Assembly (NCBI RefSeq): GCF_900996245.1
Contig: NZ_CAAJGK010000011.1
Span: 1-64,000 of the forward strand
Length of the DNA stretch: 64,000 bases
Source of the DNA: Paraburkholderia sp. BCC1886
GTDB lineage: Bacteria > Pseudomonadota > Gammaproteobacteria > Burkholderiales > Burkholderiaceae
Direction of reading: 5' to 3'
The position numbers and the translations under genes were made by a program. Numbering within the stretch: position 1 is the stretch's first letter; every line of letters starts with the position of its first letter. This document shows, piece after piece, positions 32,929-42,303 of the stretch. The notes under the pieces are model-generated. The model saw only the letters and a program-made list of their open reading frames with translations. It was not told the origin of the DNA and did not search any database.

Positions 32929-33087
32929 TTGTACAGCTCCTATTGCAATAGGGAATTAAAAGGATTCCTAACCAGTACCCGCGCGGTACTTCAAGAGATG
33001 CCCGGTGACGGATCACCCGACGTCTAGTGATCGTGGCTCCGCCTGCGAGAGGCGGACGCTATAGTATTGTCGCGAGCCGGGCGCGGC

Positions 33088-33690
33088 TCAGGCCTGCCCG
33101 AAGAGCAGGTGCAGCGTGCCCAGGAGATCTTCGAAGCCCCCGGGTTGCGAGGTCCAGGCGATGATTGTCTCGATCAGCGAGACGGGCGAGCGATCATTCG
33201 AGCGGCCGAGCCGTGCCTCGAAGTACGACGCTGCGTAGGGCGCGACGACAGCGGGACGCACTCCGCCTTCACTCATCTGCAGAAAGCTGGCCCATGTCTC
33301 AAGCGACATGTTGCGACGCCCGGTCGAAATGAAGCGCAGGGTGTCGTCGAGAAAGCGCAGGTGCGTATCGCCCACCGAAGGGCTTTGCAGTTGCGCTTCG
33401 TACCAGCTCAGGAAGTTCGGGTGACCGAAGGCATCGAGCGCGGCCAGCAGGATCTTTTCGCGAAAGTCGAACGTGTTCGTCTCGATCGGTCGCTTGATGT
33501 ACTGGGCGTAGATCGTTTCAACCACGGGGCTCGCATCCGCCGTATTCAGCTGGGGCTGCACGATGGTGACTGTCGGCGCTGTGCGTAGCCGGACATCGTA
33601 GGGCTTGGGTTTCGCGGCGAGCCGCGGCCCCATGGCCTTGCCGAGAAAGCCTCGTGGGTACAGGCGAAAGCCCGTATCGATGTTAGGCAT
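33088..33690 (-). CDS. Probable virion protein
   Basis: The protein has 200 residues (MPNIDTGFRLYPRGFLGKAM). The N-terminus is basic and extended (RLAAKPKPYDVRLRTAPTVT) and the rest helical (REKILLAALDAFGHPNFLSW). No family was recognised. It overlaps the preceding structural gene by eight bases. Confidence 0.55.
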   Translation of the reverse strand: MPNIDTGFRLYPRGFLGKAMGPRLAAKPKPYDVRLRTAPTVTIVQPQLNTADASPVVETIYAQYIKRPIETNTFDFREKILLAALDAFGHPNFLSWYEAQLQSPSVGDTHLRFLDDTLRFISTGRRNMSLETWASFLQMSEGGVRPAVVAPYAASYFEARLGRSNDRSPVSLIETIIAWTSQPGGFEDLLGTLHLLFGQA

Positions 33691-34573
33691 ACTCTGCCTC
33701 CATCTTCGCGATCTTCGCGTTCAGCCCCTGCACACGGCTCTCCGTGTACTCGATCTCTTGCTGAAGTGCCGCATCGGGCTTCTTCTCGGCAATCTTCTCG
33801 AGGTTAAGCTTGCGCAGTTGCACGAGACGCAACTCTTCCTTTGCCGCGTTGTAGCGCTCGACCTGACCCTCGGCCAGCCACTTACCCACGTGGTAGAAAA
33901 GGTTCATCTTCGCGTCGATGAAACCGAAGCGGAACGGGTCCAGTCGCTTCTCGCCACCCGCCATCGCTTTCAGCACATCGGCGTTGCTGCTCTTCACGAC
34001 GATCTCGGGGATCCCGTCGAACGCATCTTCGACCTTCTTGACCGGTTGGGCCACCGCAGCAAACGCCGTGCAGAAAGTGACCAGGTTGTCGTCGATCCAC
34101 TTGATCTCGTACGGCGTCAGTGCGTCCTTCTGCACCGAGTCAGGCGCAGTGGCCCGCGTCTCGTTCACGAAGATGAAGTTCAGCAGCTTGCGCGAGTACC
34201 TCGACACAAACGCGACCGCTTCGATGAACTGCAGGATGTTCGCCTTTTGATACGTCAGCGCCTGCGAAACGACTTCCTCGTTATAGGACTTCATGACGAA
34301 GCTCTCAGCGAGTGCGAGCGTCTCGACGGTATCGCGCAGACCCTCGGTGATGACCGTGACGAGGTTACCGCCCTTGACCAGCCGTTGGAAGTTACTGGCG
34401 ACGTCTTTCACCTCGCCCGACTTCCACTTCCAGTGACCCAGCAGGCCGTGGGCGACTTCGAATGCCGGCAGGGTGGCTTCGCGCAGTTCGACGCGCGTGT
34501 TGCGCACGTCATCCAGGATCTGATCCTTTTTGAAGGACGGCAGGATAGTCGCCAGATATTGCTCAATTTTCAT
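33683..34573 (-). CDS. Probable virion protein, coiled-coil C-terminus
   Basis: This is a protein of 296 residues from ATG 34573 (MKIEQYLATILPSFKKDQIL). It is almost entirely helical. The last 60 residues form a coiled coil (ALQQEIEYTESRVQGLNAKI). It contains a hydrophobic segment ANILQFIEAVAFVSRYSRKL. An upstream start at 34615 lies inside a hairpin and is rejected. No family was recognised. Confidence 0.6.
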   Translation of the reverse strand: MKIEQYLATILPSFKKDQILDDVRNTRVELREATLPAFEVAHGLLGHWKWKSGEVKDVASNFQRLVKGGNLVTVITEGLRDTVETLALAESFVMKSYNEEVVSQALTYQKANILQFIEAVAFVSRYSRKLLNFIFVNETRATAPDSVQKDALTPYEIKWIDDNLVTFCTAFAAVAQPVKKVEDAFDGIPEIVVKSSNADVLKAMAGGEKRLDPFRFGFIDAKMNLFYHVGKWLAEGQVERYNAAKEELRLVQLRKLNLEKIAEKKPDAALQQEIEYTESRVQGLNAKIAKMEAEYA

Positions 34574-34596
34574 GTTCACACCAAACCAGTGAATAC

Positions 34597-34632
34597 CCAC
34601 GCACCCGGCCCGCACAGGAGCCAGGTGTGTGG
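34597..34632 (-). terminator. 12-bp hairpin between structural genes
   Basis: The arms CCACGCACCCGG (34597-34608) and CCAGGTGTGTGG (34621-34632) pair over 12 positions with one mismatch and one wobble. The minus strand continues GTATTCACTGG. It is a candidate attenuator or processing hairpin without TATG or a T tract. Confidence 0.4.
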
Positions 34633-34660
34633 GCTAGAGAAGGGGGAAGTAGCGGCTCGG

Positions 34661-35983
34661 TTACAGCGACGGCGCGTGGCCCAACTGGTAGGCCTTCAGG
34701 ATGTCAGACACATCTGGGCCAGAACCTTTGTTGCTCGACTTGATGTCGCGGAAGCTGACTTCGGTCGCCTCGGGGATGCCCCGGGTGTAGAAGGTCACCC
34801 GTGCCCATTCCTTGTCGATCACCGCCACGATCATCAGCGACGTTTTCTCGAACACCTTCTGACGGGTGTGGAAGTCATTGAACTTGCCGTTCAGGGACAG
34901 CTCGAGTTCGGCGATCGAATTCGAGGACGTGACGACCATGTTCGAGGCAGCAGCGACCGACGGCGTGCCTGACAGAATCGCGGCGAGCGAATTGCGACGC
35001 TCCTTCGCGAGGATGTTCGTGTAGAGCGCATCGCCGTTGGCCATCAGGTTCTTGCGGTGCGCATCGATCAGATCGCGGCAGAAAATCAGGTCCTTCACGA
35101 ACGACAAACGACCCGAGCGCCAGCCGTGATATCGCTCCGAGGCCGACGTCTCTTCGTTGGCGAGGGATAAAATATGAACGAGCTTGGCAGAGGGGATGGT
35201 GTTGGCGATCAGACGGATTGAGATCGGCAACGTGAACGTCTGGTCGTTGTGACGCAAGGTCACTTCGATCATCTTGCCCAATGACAGGTTCACATTCTCT
35301 TTCAGCGTCGAGAGCGAGTCCTTGCCATAACTGGCCACGACGCGACTGCGTTCCGCGTCTTCACGGGCACGCTCGCTCGCTTCGCGCTCCTGACGCTCAT
35401 TCTTGAACGTCCGGTCCTTCAGACGATCCTCTTCATCCGCTTCGCGAACCTTGTCGTCACGGCCGGCTTGCGTACGTTCACGGTCCTGTTTCCAGCGCTT
35501 GTGATCGCGATCGCGCTCAGCATCATCCGGATCGACCTGACGACTCGTATTGCCGCCTTCGGCTTCAAGCGACACGCTGGCCAGACGGTAGCCAGGCAGT
35601 CGGTGCGTGAACGATTCCTTCGCAAGCGCAAGGCCTGCGAGGTGACCCATGAACTGGCTCTTCGCGGTGTCCAGATCACGGTTGGGCTGGAACTTCTCGA
35701 GCGTGGAGAGCACCTTCGCGTTGCCCACGGTCGAGTTCAATGCGACGGCCTGCAGGTAGTAACCCGCAAACATCGACAGCAACGATTGCTGGACGTCATG
35801 CAGCTCGTCCAGGAACAGCACATCCGTGTCGACCAAGACAGTGGGTTCCACGCGCGCGGCTTGCGTGAATTGAACCAGAGACTCCTTCGACCCTCCGCTG
35901 GTCATCAGCGAGTAGCGATCAGCGATCGCGTTGATTGCGCTCAGTCCTACCTGAGTGGCGGCAGTGGCGGCGGTGACACTCAT
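34661..35983 (-). CDS. Virion structural protein with long charged linker
   Basis: The protein has 440 residues from ATG 35983 (MSVTAATAATQVGLSAINAI). Residues about 125-225 contain an S-L-E|A site (ASVSLEAEGG) followed by a 75-residue charged helix (DPDDAERDRDHKRWKQDRER, then NERQEREASERAREDAERS). The C-terminal half is globular (SLGKMIEVTLRHNDQTFTLP onward). The cleavage-type site suggests maturation by the phage protease. It is transcribed divergently from the gene at 36018 across only 34 bases. Confidence 0.65.
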   Translation of the reverse strand: MSVTAATAATQVGLSAINAIADRYSLMTSGGSKESLVQFTQAARVEPTVLVDTDVLFLDELHDVQQSLLSMFAGYYLQAVALNSTVGNAKVLSTLEKFQPNRDLDTAKSQFMGHLAGLALAKESFTHRLPGYRLASVSLEAEGGNTSRQVDPDDAERDRDHKRWKQDRERTQAGRDDKVREADEEDRLKDRTFKNERQEREASERAREDAERSRVVASYGKDSLSTLKENVNLSLGKMIEVTLRHNDQTFTLPISIRLIANTIPSAKLVHILSLANEETSASERYHGWRSGRLSFVKDLIFCRDLIDAHRKNLMANGDALYTNILAKERRNSLAAILSGTPSVAAASNMVVTSSNSIAELELSLNGKFNDFHTRQKVFEKTSLMIVAVIDKEWARVTFYTRGIPEATEVSFRDIKSSNKGSGPDVSDILKAYQLGHAPSL

Positions 35984-36017
35984 CGCGTTTTCCTTAAATT
36001 CAAAACAAGAGGTTGTT

Positions 36018-37316
36018 ATGGCTGACGACAGCACGACGTCGAGCACTAGCTCATCTACTACGTCAAGCACGACGAATACTGCTGCCAGCGCCACAGCGCC
36101 GGATCTGGATAGTGTCTTCAGTGCAAACGGCGTCACCGCCGCACAGGCTGTTGATCGGGTGCTGTTACACACCCCGCAAAACGCCCGTGGAGTCGGTGCA
36201 CTGCAGAACGCGTACTTCGGGATTAACCACCGTCAGACGCCTGGTGCCATCTCCATCAACAAGGATGTTTATGGCCTCACGTTCTTCACGCGTCCGAACC
36301 TGAATCTCTCCTTGGGTAATCTGCGCGCGATACGACTCTTCAACCCGCTTACCAACTCGAACCAGAACAGTCTTCAAAGAATTATTCGTTGCTATCTCGA
36401 TCCCAGGTCTGCGGCCAACGGGATTACGTCGCCATGGGTGGATCCGCAACAAGCGTTTATCCCGATTCTGACCAACACGTTGATGTCGATTTCGGGGTGG
36501 CCGGATATAACGGTGCCTTACACAACGTCCCATGAGGGCGTGTATAAGGAGCAGTTCAGCATGGTGGACGGTGTGACCGAGATCTATCATGCATACGATA
36601 TACAAGCCAATTTCCGCAATATGACGGGCGATCCGGTAACGGCATTGTTCTTCTATTGGGCGCATTACATGTCCCACGTGTTCCGGGGAAACCTGGTGCC
36701 GTACCCGGAAAACATCGTAGAAAACGAGATTGACTACCAGACCCGCATCTACCGGCTGGTGTTAGATCCCACGAAAACGCGGGTACAGAAGATCGCAGCG
36801 TGTGGGGCGGGCTTCCCCTACGCGGATCCGATGGGAGGCGTGTCGTTCAACTACGACAGCGAACGCCCGCTGAATCAGTCCAACGAGCAGATCAGTATTC
36901 CGTTCCAGTGTCAGGGCGCGATCTATCAGGATCCGATCCTCCTCTACACCTTCAACCAGACCGTCGTGGCGTTCAACGACACGATGGCCGACAGCCAGCG
37001 CACCAGCCTTTACACCAAGGTGCCGATGGGCGCACTAGGCATCTTCAACAACAAGGGCTATCCCCGGATCAATCCGGATACGTGGGAGTTGGAGTGGTGG
37101 GTAGATAACACGACATACAACGCCTTGCTGCCTGTCTACACGGCCGTGCAGACGTCGATCGTGACCCCGACCCTGACGACGGGAGCGGCGCCGAATTCCT
37201 CGACGTCGACCACCACCACGAACGCGCTTTACGACACCTACCAGGCACCGACGGTCAGCCCGAACACAACAGATGGGGCTATCGCTTCGATCCCCAACTA
37301 TACGAGCAACGCTTAG
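36018..37316 (+). CDS. Virion structural protein
   Basis: This is a protein of 432 residues from ATG 36018 (MADDSTTSSTSSSTTSSTTN), with AGAGG six bases ahead. The first 25 residues are Ser/Thr repeats. The globular part has GLTFFTRPNLNLSLGNLRAI and IPFQCQGAIYQDPILLYTFN. The last 50 residues are again Thr/Ser/Asn-rich. No family was recognised. It is in the same operon as the 1009-residue protein that follows nine bases later, so a tail or baseplate role is likely. Confidence 0.65.
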   Translation: MADDSTTSSTSSSTTSSTTNTAASATAPDLDSVFSANGVTAAQAVDRVLLHTPQNARGVGALQNAYFGINHRQTPGAISINKDVYGLTFFTRPNLNLSLGNLRAIRLFNPLTNSNQNSLQRIIRCYLDPRSAANGITSPWVDPQQAFIPILTNTLMSISGWPDITVPYTTSHEGVYKEQFSMVDGVTEIYHAYDIQANFRNMTGDPVTALFFYWAHYMSHVFRGNLVPYPENIVENEIDYQTRIYRLVLDPTKTRVQKIAACGAGFPYADPMGGVSFNYDSERPLNQSNEQISIPFQCQGAIYQDPILLYTFNQTVVAFNDTMADSQRTSLYTKVPMGALGIFNNKGYPRINPDTWELEWWVDNTTYNALLPVYTAVQTSIVTPTLTTGAAPNSSTSTTTTNALYDTYQAPTVSPNTTDGAIASIPNYTSNA

Positions 37317-37325
37317 GATTGTTAA

Positions 37326-40300
37326 ATGACTACGACCACCACCGCAGCGGCAGCAACCAGTGCCTCGACGCTGCCCTCGGGTAGCCCGACGATCGCAGAC
37401 CTGATCGACGCGATCCTTGACTACCAGTACAACCCGGCCGCCATCCAGCAAGTCGCGTTCAACTACCTGAATGAAGTCACGAACGGGACGGTCACAATTG
37501 TGGATCCGACCAACCCGTACGTGCACGCCATCGAAACCAGCGCCGTCAACACGGCGGCTTTCATGCAGAAGGACGAAAGCCTCAACCGCAAGCAGTATCC
37601 GATCGCCGCCCAGACCATGAGCGATCTGTATCTGCACATGGCCGATGTCGACTATGTTGATCGCTTTGCCGTGCCGGCGACGACGACCTGGGGCCTCGCG
37701 ATTGGCTATACCGAGTTGCTCGACAAGCTTGTCACGAATCCGGCCACCGGGCTCGGACAGCTCGTCATTCCGCGCAATACGTACTTCACGGTCAATGACA
37801 CGATCTTCAGTCTCCAGTACCCGATCGTCATCCAGCAGATGGCGCACGGCGGCCTGAGCATCACGTACGACACCACCGACACCTCGCCACTGCAGACGCT
37901 CTCGACCAACCTCGTCACCTGGAAGCTACGCCAGCAAAGTGCGACGATGAGCTGGGTGTACATGGAGTTGCCGCTGCAGCAGTTCGACATCATCTCGCGC
38001 ACCGGCACGCTCACGTCGGCCAAGGTGTTTTCGCTGACGATTCCAGTGGCCGACCAGTTCTACTACTGCCGGGTCTATGCGCTGGATGCCACGACGGGCT
38101 TGTACAACGAGATCGCCGTCACGTATTCGACCGAGATCTACGACGTCAACACGCCGACCGCGGTGTGCACGGTCGGCACGAACACTCAGACCAATGCGAC
38201 GCAAGTGGTCGTCACCATCCCGCAGATTTATGCGACGAGTGGATTGCTCACGGGCACGATCCGGGTGGATGTCTATGAGACGCAGGGTCCGGTCAATATG
38301 GTCATGGCCAACTATGCGACGAGTGCGTTCTCCTGCACGTTCCTCGCGATTGACCCGAACGACAGCACCATTTATACCGCACCAATGTCGACCTTCAGCG
38401 CACTGATTGCTTACTGCGACCAGAACGTGATTGCCGGTTCGGACGCCGTTCCGTTTGCGACGCTGCAGGCGCAGGTCATCAACAACTCGACGGGTGCACA
38501 GAACACGCCGATTACCCCGGCGCAGCTGACCGAGGTGCTGGAGCAGGATGGGTTTGGCGTGGTGAAGGTGGTCGATAACATCACCAACCGGGAATATCTG
38601 GCCACGTCCGCCATGCCGACGCCTGTGGACTCGTCGCTCATCACGGCCGCAAACAGTACGATCGAAACCGTGTCCACGTCGTTCACACAGGCGGTGACAT
38701 TCGCCTCGGTGGTGGACAACGACACCAGCATCACGATCAAGCCGTCCATGCTCTATCAGAACGTGAACGGCATCATCTCGATGGTCTCCGATGCGGTCAT
38801 TGCGCAGCTCAATGCGATGACGGCTTCGAACCGGGCAACGGCGATCAGCGACGGGGGATATCTCTGGAGCCCGTGGTACTACGTGGTCGACAATACGGGT
38901 AGCGAGCTGGCTTTGCGCGCCTACTACCTGGACGACCCGACCGTGGTCACGAAGCTCTGGGTCAGCGAGAACGACACGACGGGCTTTGAGGTGAGCACGG
39001 ATACGTACACGCTCACGCTCGGGACGAACGGCTACACCCTGGTGCTGTCCACAACGTCCAATGCTGCCTATCAGGCGCTCGACGACAGCGATGTCTACTG
39101 CCAGCTCTCGTTCATTCCGCCGGGCGAGACAACGCGAGCCTATCTGCAAGGAACGCTCACCGGGACGACGAGCGCAGGGGAGCGGCAGTTCACCTTCGAC
39201 CTGTCGACGAACTTTAATGTCGACGCGAACAGCTACCTGTACCTGACGAAGTTCTTCATGTACAACACGACGGCCCGGCTCACCGCGACACCGCTCGATA
39301 ACACGATCGATGTGATCTACTCGACCACGGCGACCAAGAGCGCGGACTGGGTGACCGCGGCTGTGGATCAGGTGGTCGGAACCTTCTTGGTACCGACGGG
39401 GGCGTACGGCATCACCAACGAGCAACTGGAGATCGAGTTCGGCGATTATCTGGAGACGCTCTGGACGAGCTGCCGCACAGTCGTCTCGACCCTCACCTAC
39501 GAGACGTATCAGACCAACGTCCCGTACACGTATCAGGAAGACGTGTTTCAGGTGGATCCCACGACCGGCGCCGGCATCACCATTGTCGATGGTGCACCGG
39601 TCTACACCATCCTCCACTACAAGGGCGATACGGTGTTGAACACGGACGGGACAGTCAGTTATCAGCACGTCATCGGGGACACCATTCTCGATGCCATTAC
39701 CGGTGATCCGATTCCGACCACGAGTCGGGGTCTGACGCAGGAGCTGGATCTGATGCTGATCGATGCGACTTACCGGTTCGCGAATGACACAGTGGCCCCG
39801 ACCTACGTGACGCAGTTGACCGACACGGTCGTGAGCTGGCTGACCGAATCGTTCCCGGCGCTCGATGAGCAGTTGCTCGAGAACACGTCGATTTACTTCT
39901 ATCCGGTCGCCAACATGGGAACGGTGCAGGTGTATGGACCGGATGGCACCACGGTCTACAGCATCGAAGCGGGTCAGTCATTCGCGCTGTCGGTGCGGCT
40001 CACTGCCACCAACTATGCGAACGAAAACCTGAAGACGAAGTTGAAGAGCAGTGCGATCTCGACGATCTACACGGCGCTGCAGGCAACGACAATCTCCTCC
40101 TCGGATATCATCAGCGCGCTGAACGCGGTCTTCGGCTCGGACGTCGTCAGCTTTACATTCTCGGGGCTCGGCGGTACGTACGATCTCGATACGATCGCAC
40201 TGATCGATGACTCGACCCAACTGGGTATCGCGAAGTCGCTTGTCGCCAATGCAGACGGCACGTTGTCCGTGCAAGAAGCAGTGACCGTTGACTTCGTGCA

Positions 40301-40355
40301 ATACAGTCCTGGCAGCACCACGGCGTCGACCACGTCGGTAGTGACCATCACCTAA
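37326..40355 (+). CDS. Very large virion protein, baseplate-wedge-like (inferred)
   Basis: The protein has 1009 residues (MTTTTTAAAATSASTLPSGS) and is the longest in the window. It is beta-rich throughout, with many Thr/Ser/Tyr. The C-terminal part has SIYFYPVANMGTVQVYGPDG, then a helix-strand unit (LKSSAISTIYTALQATTISS) reminiscent of baseplate J/gp6-type proteins. The call is weak because no diagnostic motif was found. Codon use is strongly G/C-ending, and the opposite-strand reading frames here are shadows. A hairpin flanked by TATG on both strands ends it. Confidence 0.65.
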   Translation: MTTTTTAAAATSASTLPSGSPTIADLIDAILDYQYNPAAIQQVAFNYLNEVTNGTVTIVDPTNPYVHAIETSAVNTAAFMQKDESLNRKQYPIAAQTMSDLYLHMADVDYVDRFAVPATTTWGLAIGYTELLDKLVTNPATGLGQLVIPRNTYFTVNDTIFSLQYPIVIQQMAHGGLSITYDTTDTSPLQTLSTNLVTWKLRQQSATMSWVYMELPLQQFDIISRTGTLTSAKVFSLTIPVADQFYYCRVYALDATTGLYNEIAVTYSTEIYDVNTPTAVCTVGTNTQTNATQVVVTIPQIYATSGLLTGTIRVDVYETQGPVNMVMANYATSAFSCTFLAIDPNDSTIYTAPMSTFSALIAYCDQNVIAGSDAVPFATLQAQVINNSTGAQNTPITPAQLTEVLEQDGFGVVKVVDNITNREYLATSAMPTPVDSSLITAANSTIETVSTSFTQAVTFASVVDNDTSITIKPSMLYQNVNGIISMVSDAVIAQLNAMTASNRATAISDGGYLWSPWYYVVDNTGSELALRAYYLDDPTVVTKLWVSENDTTGFEVSTDTYTLTLGTNGYTLVLSTTSNAAYQALDDSDVYCQLSFIPPGETTRAYLQGTLTGTTSAGERQFTFDLSTNFNVDANSYLYLTKFFMYNTTARLTATPLDNTIDVIYSTTATKSADWVTAAVDQVVGTFLVPTGAYGITNEQLEIEFGDYLETLWTSCRTVVSTLTYETYQTNVPYTYQEDVFQVDPTTGAGITIVDGAPVYTILHYKGDTVLNTDGTVSYQHVIGDTILDAITGDPIPTTSRGLTQELDLMLIDATYRFANDTVAPTYVTQLTDTVVSWLTESFPALDEQLLENTSIYFYPVANMGTVQVYGPDGTTVYSIEAGQSFALSVRLTATNYANENLKTKLKSSAISTIYTALQATTISSSDIISALNAVFGSDVVSFTFSGLGGTYDLDTIALIDDSTQLGIAKSLVANADGTLSVQEAVTVDFVQYSPGSTTASTTSVVTIT

Positions 40356-40358
40356 GGG

Positions 40359-40402
40359 CATATGCGCCAGAGAGAACCGCAAGGCTCTCTCTGGCGTCTA
40401 TG
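40359..40402. terminator. Bidirectional hairpin with TATG on both sides
   Basis: The arms CGCCAGAGAGA and TCTCTCTGGCG, plus inner CC/GG, pair around a GCAA loop (40365-40396). The plus strand continues TCTATGACGTC and the minus strand CATATGCCC. It lies between convergent genes ending at 40355 and 40406. TATG on both outer flanks fits a terminator signature for each direction rather than a promoter. Confidence 0.75.
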
Positions 40403-40405
40403 ACG

Positions 40406-41833
40406 TCAGGCTGCTCGTCGATGTAATTCCTGCAGGCGTGCACGGTAGGCGCGCAACTCCGAGAGCACTTCTTCCCAGGCTGCCGGCGGCTTGCCATTCT
40501 CGGCTCGCAGATGCGCCACTACCTTCTTGGCGATCTCTTCCCCGAAGCCCACACACTGCACGGCCAGATACGACATGTGCTGCGTGTAGTACTGGACCTG
40601 GCTCATCAGCAGGCCCAGATCGGCGAGGTCCTTGCCGAGCACGAAGATTGCATGACGCAGATCGTGACCGATCAGCTGTGAGTGCGCACCCTCAGCCCCA
40701 TCGACCGATAGTCGTTCAGCCTGCTTCTGCATGTGCGTCAGGTAGCCCTGAAGTTCGGCCATCTGCGGCACGACCGCCCGCATCTCCAAGAGGACCTGCG
40801 CCATACCGGAGTGGGCGAACGCCTCGTAAAGCGTCGAGAACACCTTGTCGAAGTTCAGGTTCTCTTCGGGCTTCTTCGCTTCCGCGACCGCTCGCAGATT
40901 CGCGAGATGGCTACTGATCTGCGACATCGTCGTCTTGTGACCATCGTGCTCAACCTGCATCGGCTGGGCCATCTGCTCGAGGACCCGCACGTTGATCATC
41001 TTCTCGCCCGAGAAGTGCGCATCCGTCATGTCCTTCTCGGCGATCTCCTTGACCAGTGCCACCCGTTGCTTGAGCACGAAACTCATGTCCCGGAAGAGCG
41101 TCGTTGCTTTGGACATCGCCTTGGAGTATTCCCCCTTCTGGACGATGTCGTGGAACACCGGGTCACGCTGCTCGAGGAAGAGCACCACACGCTGGTGAAG
41201 CGTGTCCTGCATGAAGAACGTGTCGATCACTTTCTGCATCGTGAAGACACCCGTGGTGTCGTCGGTTGCATACTGGCTTTCCGGGTCGAGACGACTTGGC
41301 GACTGCTTCAGATCTTCCTGAGCTTTCTCGAACGCCTTCATCGCTTTTTCAAGCGTTTCAGTCGCTTCTTCGAAGGCTTTGGCACGCTGCTCCATCTTCC
41401 GCTCGGCATCCAGGTCCTTGCTACCCCCAGACATCCATTTAAAGAGCTTGTAGAGCACCGTCACGACCGCGGCGATGCCCACAGCGATCAGTGCCCAGAC
41501 TCCCTTCCCGATGGACTCCAGCGACAGTTTGAGGCGTGTGGACGAGGTCTGCACCGAGTAGTAACCAATCGGCGCACCACCTCCGAAGGTTTCGGGCAAG
41601 AGCCGCATGCCTTCGAGCGCCAGCGTCTGGTTCATCCCGCACAGCGAGAGGATCTCGCAGCGCAGGGTATCGAGGTCTTCCACCGCGGCTTCCATGCCGA
41701 TCAATGCGGTGAGTTCCTCGTCCAGTTCCGGTGCCACCCCCGTGCCAATCGTCTCGACGATCTGCGGCACGAGTTCCAGGTCGCTATCGAAGTCCAAGCC
41801 GTCCACGCCGGCATTCAGACTTTGATTAAACAT
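40406..41833 (-). CDS. Inner-body-like membrane-segment protein
   Basis: This is a protein of 475 residues (MFNQSLNAGVDGLDFDSDLE). The first 70 residues are acidic. A-L-E at 72-74 and S-L-E at 104-106 are cleavage-type sites, the second directly before SIGKGVWALIAVGIAAVVTV, a membrane helix (111-131). Long coiled coils follow (RKMEQRAKAFEEATETLEKA). The plan (acidic propeptide, S/A-x-E, hydrophobic or Trp helix, helical body) matches the trio at 28072-32928. It is probably a head-internal or ejected protein. Confidence 0.65.
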   Translation of the reverse strand: MFNQSLNAGVDGLDFDSDLELVPQIVETIGTGVAPELDEELTALIGMEAAVEDLDTLRCEILSLCGMNQTLALEGMRLLPETFGGGAPIGYYSVQTSSTRLKLSLESIGKGVWALIAVGIAAVVTVLYKLFKWMSGGSKDLDAERKMEQRAKAFEEATETLEKAMKAFEKAQEDLKQSPSRLDPESQYATDDTTGVFTMQKVIDTFFMQDTLHQRVVLFLEQRDPVFHDIVQKGEYSKAMSKATTLFRDMSFVLKQRVALVKEIAEKDMTDAHFSGEKMINVRVLEQMAQPMQVEHDGHKTTMSQISSHLANLRAVAEAKKPEENLNFDKVFSTLYEAFAHSGMAQVLLEMRAVVPQMAELQGYLTHMQKQAERLSVDGAEGAHSQLIGHDLRHAIFVLGKDLADLGLLMSQVQYYTQHMSYLAVQCVGFGEEIAKKVVAHLRAENGKPPAAWEEVLSELRAYRARLQELHRRAA

Positions 41834-42281
41834 GGGCGGATTCCATCAGGAGCAGATCGTAGGCCAGCTGCGCGAGCGGCAGGATTTCCAGCTTGTGCTC
41901 GTTGTTGAAGCAGTGGTTGTCTTCACTGACCCACTTCGGCACGCCCGCGATGTTGTCGTAGAAGCCCTTGTCCAGATCCGTCAAGGGACGCCGACACGGG
42001 TGGGCTGCTTCGTAGCGCAGCATCCAGAACTCACGGGCAGCGGTCAGGGCACAGCGCACATCGAACACCACCTGTTCATTGAACTGACCGAGCAGCTCAT
42101 TGACTTGCGACAAGACCGTCAAGTTGTAGTGGTTGCCGGGTGCGTCGACTTCCGAGGAAGGCAACGATGCCAGACGCGCAGCGGCCAAGGCGACCGCGGT
42201 GCCGATGATGCGGCCGCGGCAATCCAGCGCTTGGATAGCGCGATCGCAGGCGGAGTAGAAACCGAGGAATTGGGTACGCAT
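41826..42281 (-). CDS. Hypothetical virion-region protein
   Basis: The protein has 151 residues (MRTQFLGFYSACDRAIQALD). It is helical, with NYHLTV-type strands absent and a Cys/His-rich middle (HPCRRPLTDLDKGFYDN). It overlaps the next gene by eight bases. No family was recognised. Its place between an inner-body-like gene and a metalloprotease suggests a head role. Confidence 0.55.
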   Translation of the reverse strand: MRTQFLGFYSACDRAIQALDCRGRIIGTAVALAAARLASLPSSEVDAPGNHYNLTVLSQVNELLGQFNEQVVFDVRCALTAAREFWMLRYEAAHPCRRPLTDLDKGFYDNIAGVPKWVSEDNHCFNNEHKLEILPLAQLAYDLLLMESAHV

Positions 42282-42303
42282 AGTGGGACTCAGGCAAAAA
42301 GGG

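Noticed and set aside
33038..33056. Hairpin TCCGCCT/AGGCGGA as a terminator of the TATG class
   Set aside because: The stem is short, and neither TATG nor a T tract follows in the direction of the genes.
37926..39668. A 580-codon open frame on the minus strand
   Set aside because: It lies wholly inside the 1009-residue virion gene and is rich in Arg/Gly/Val as expected for the shadow of a G/C-ending coding strand. No ribosome site was seen.
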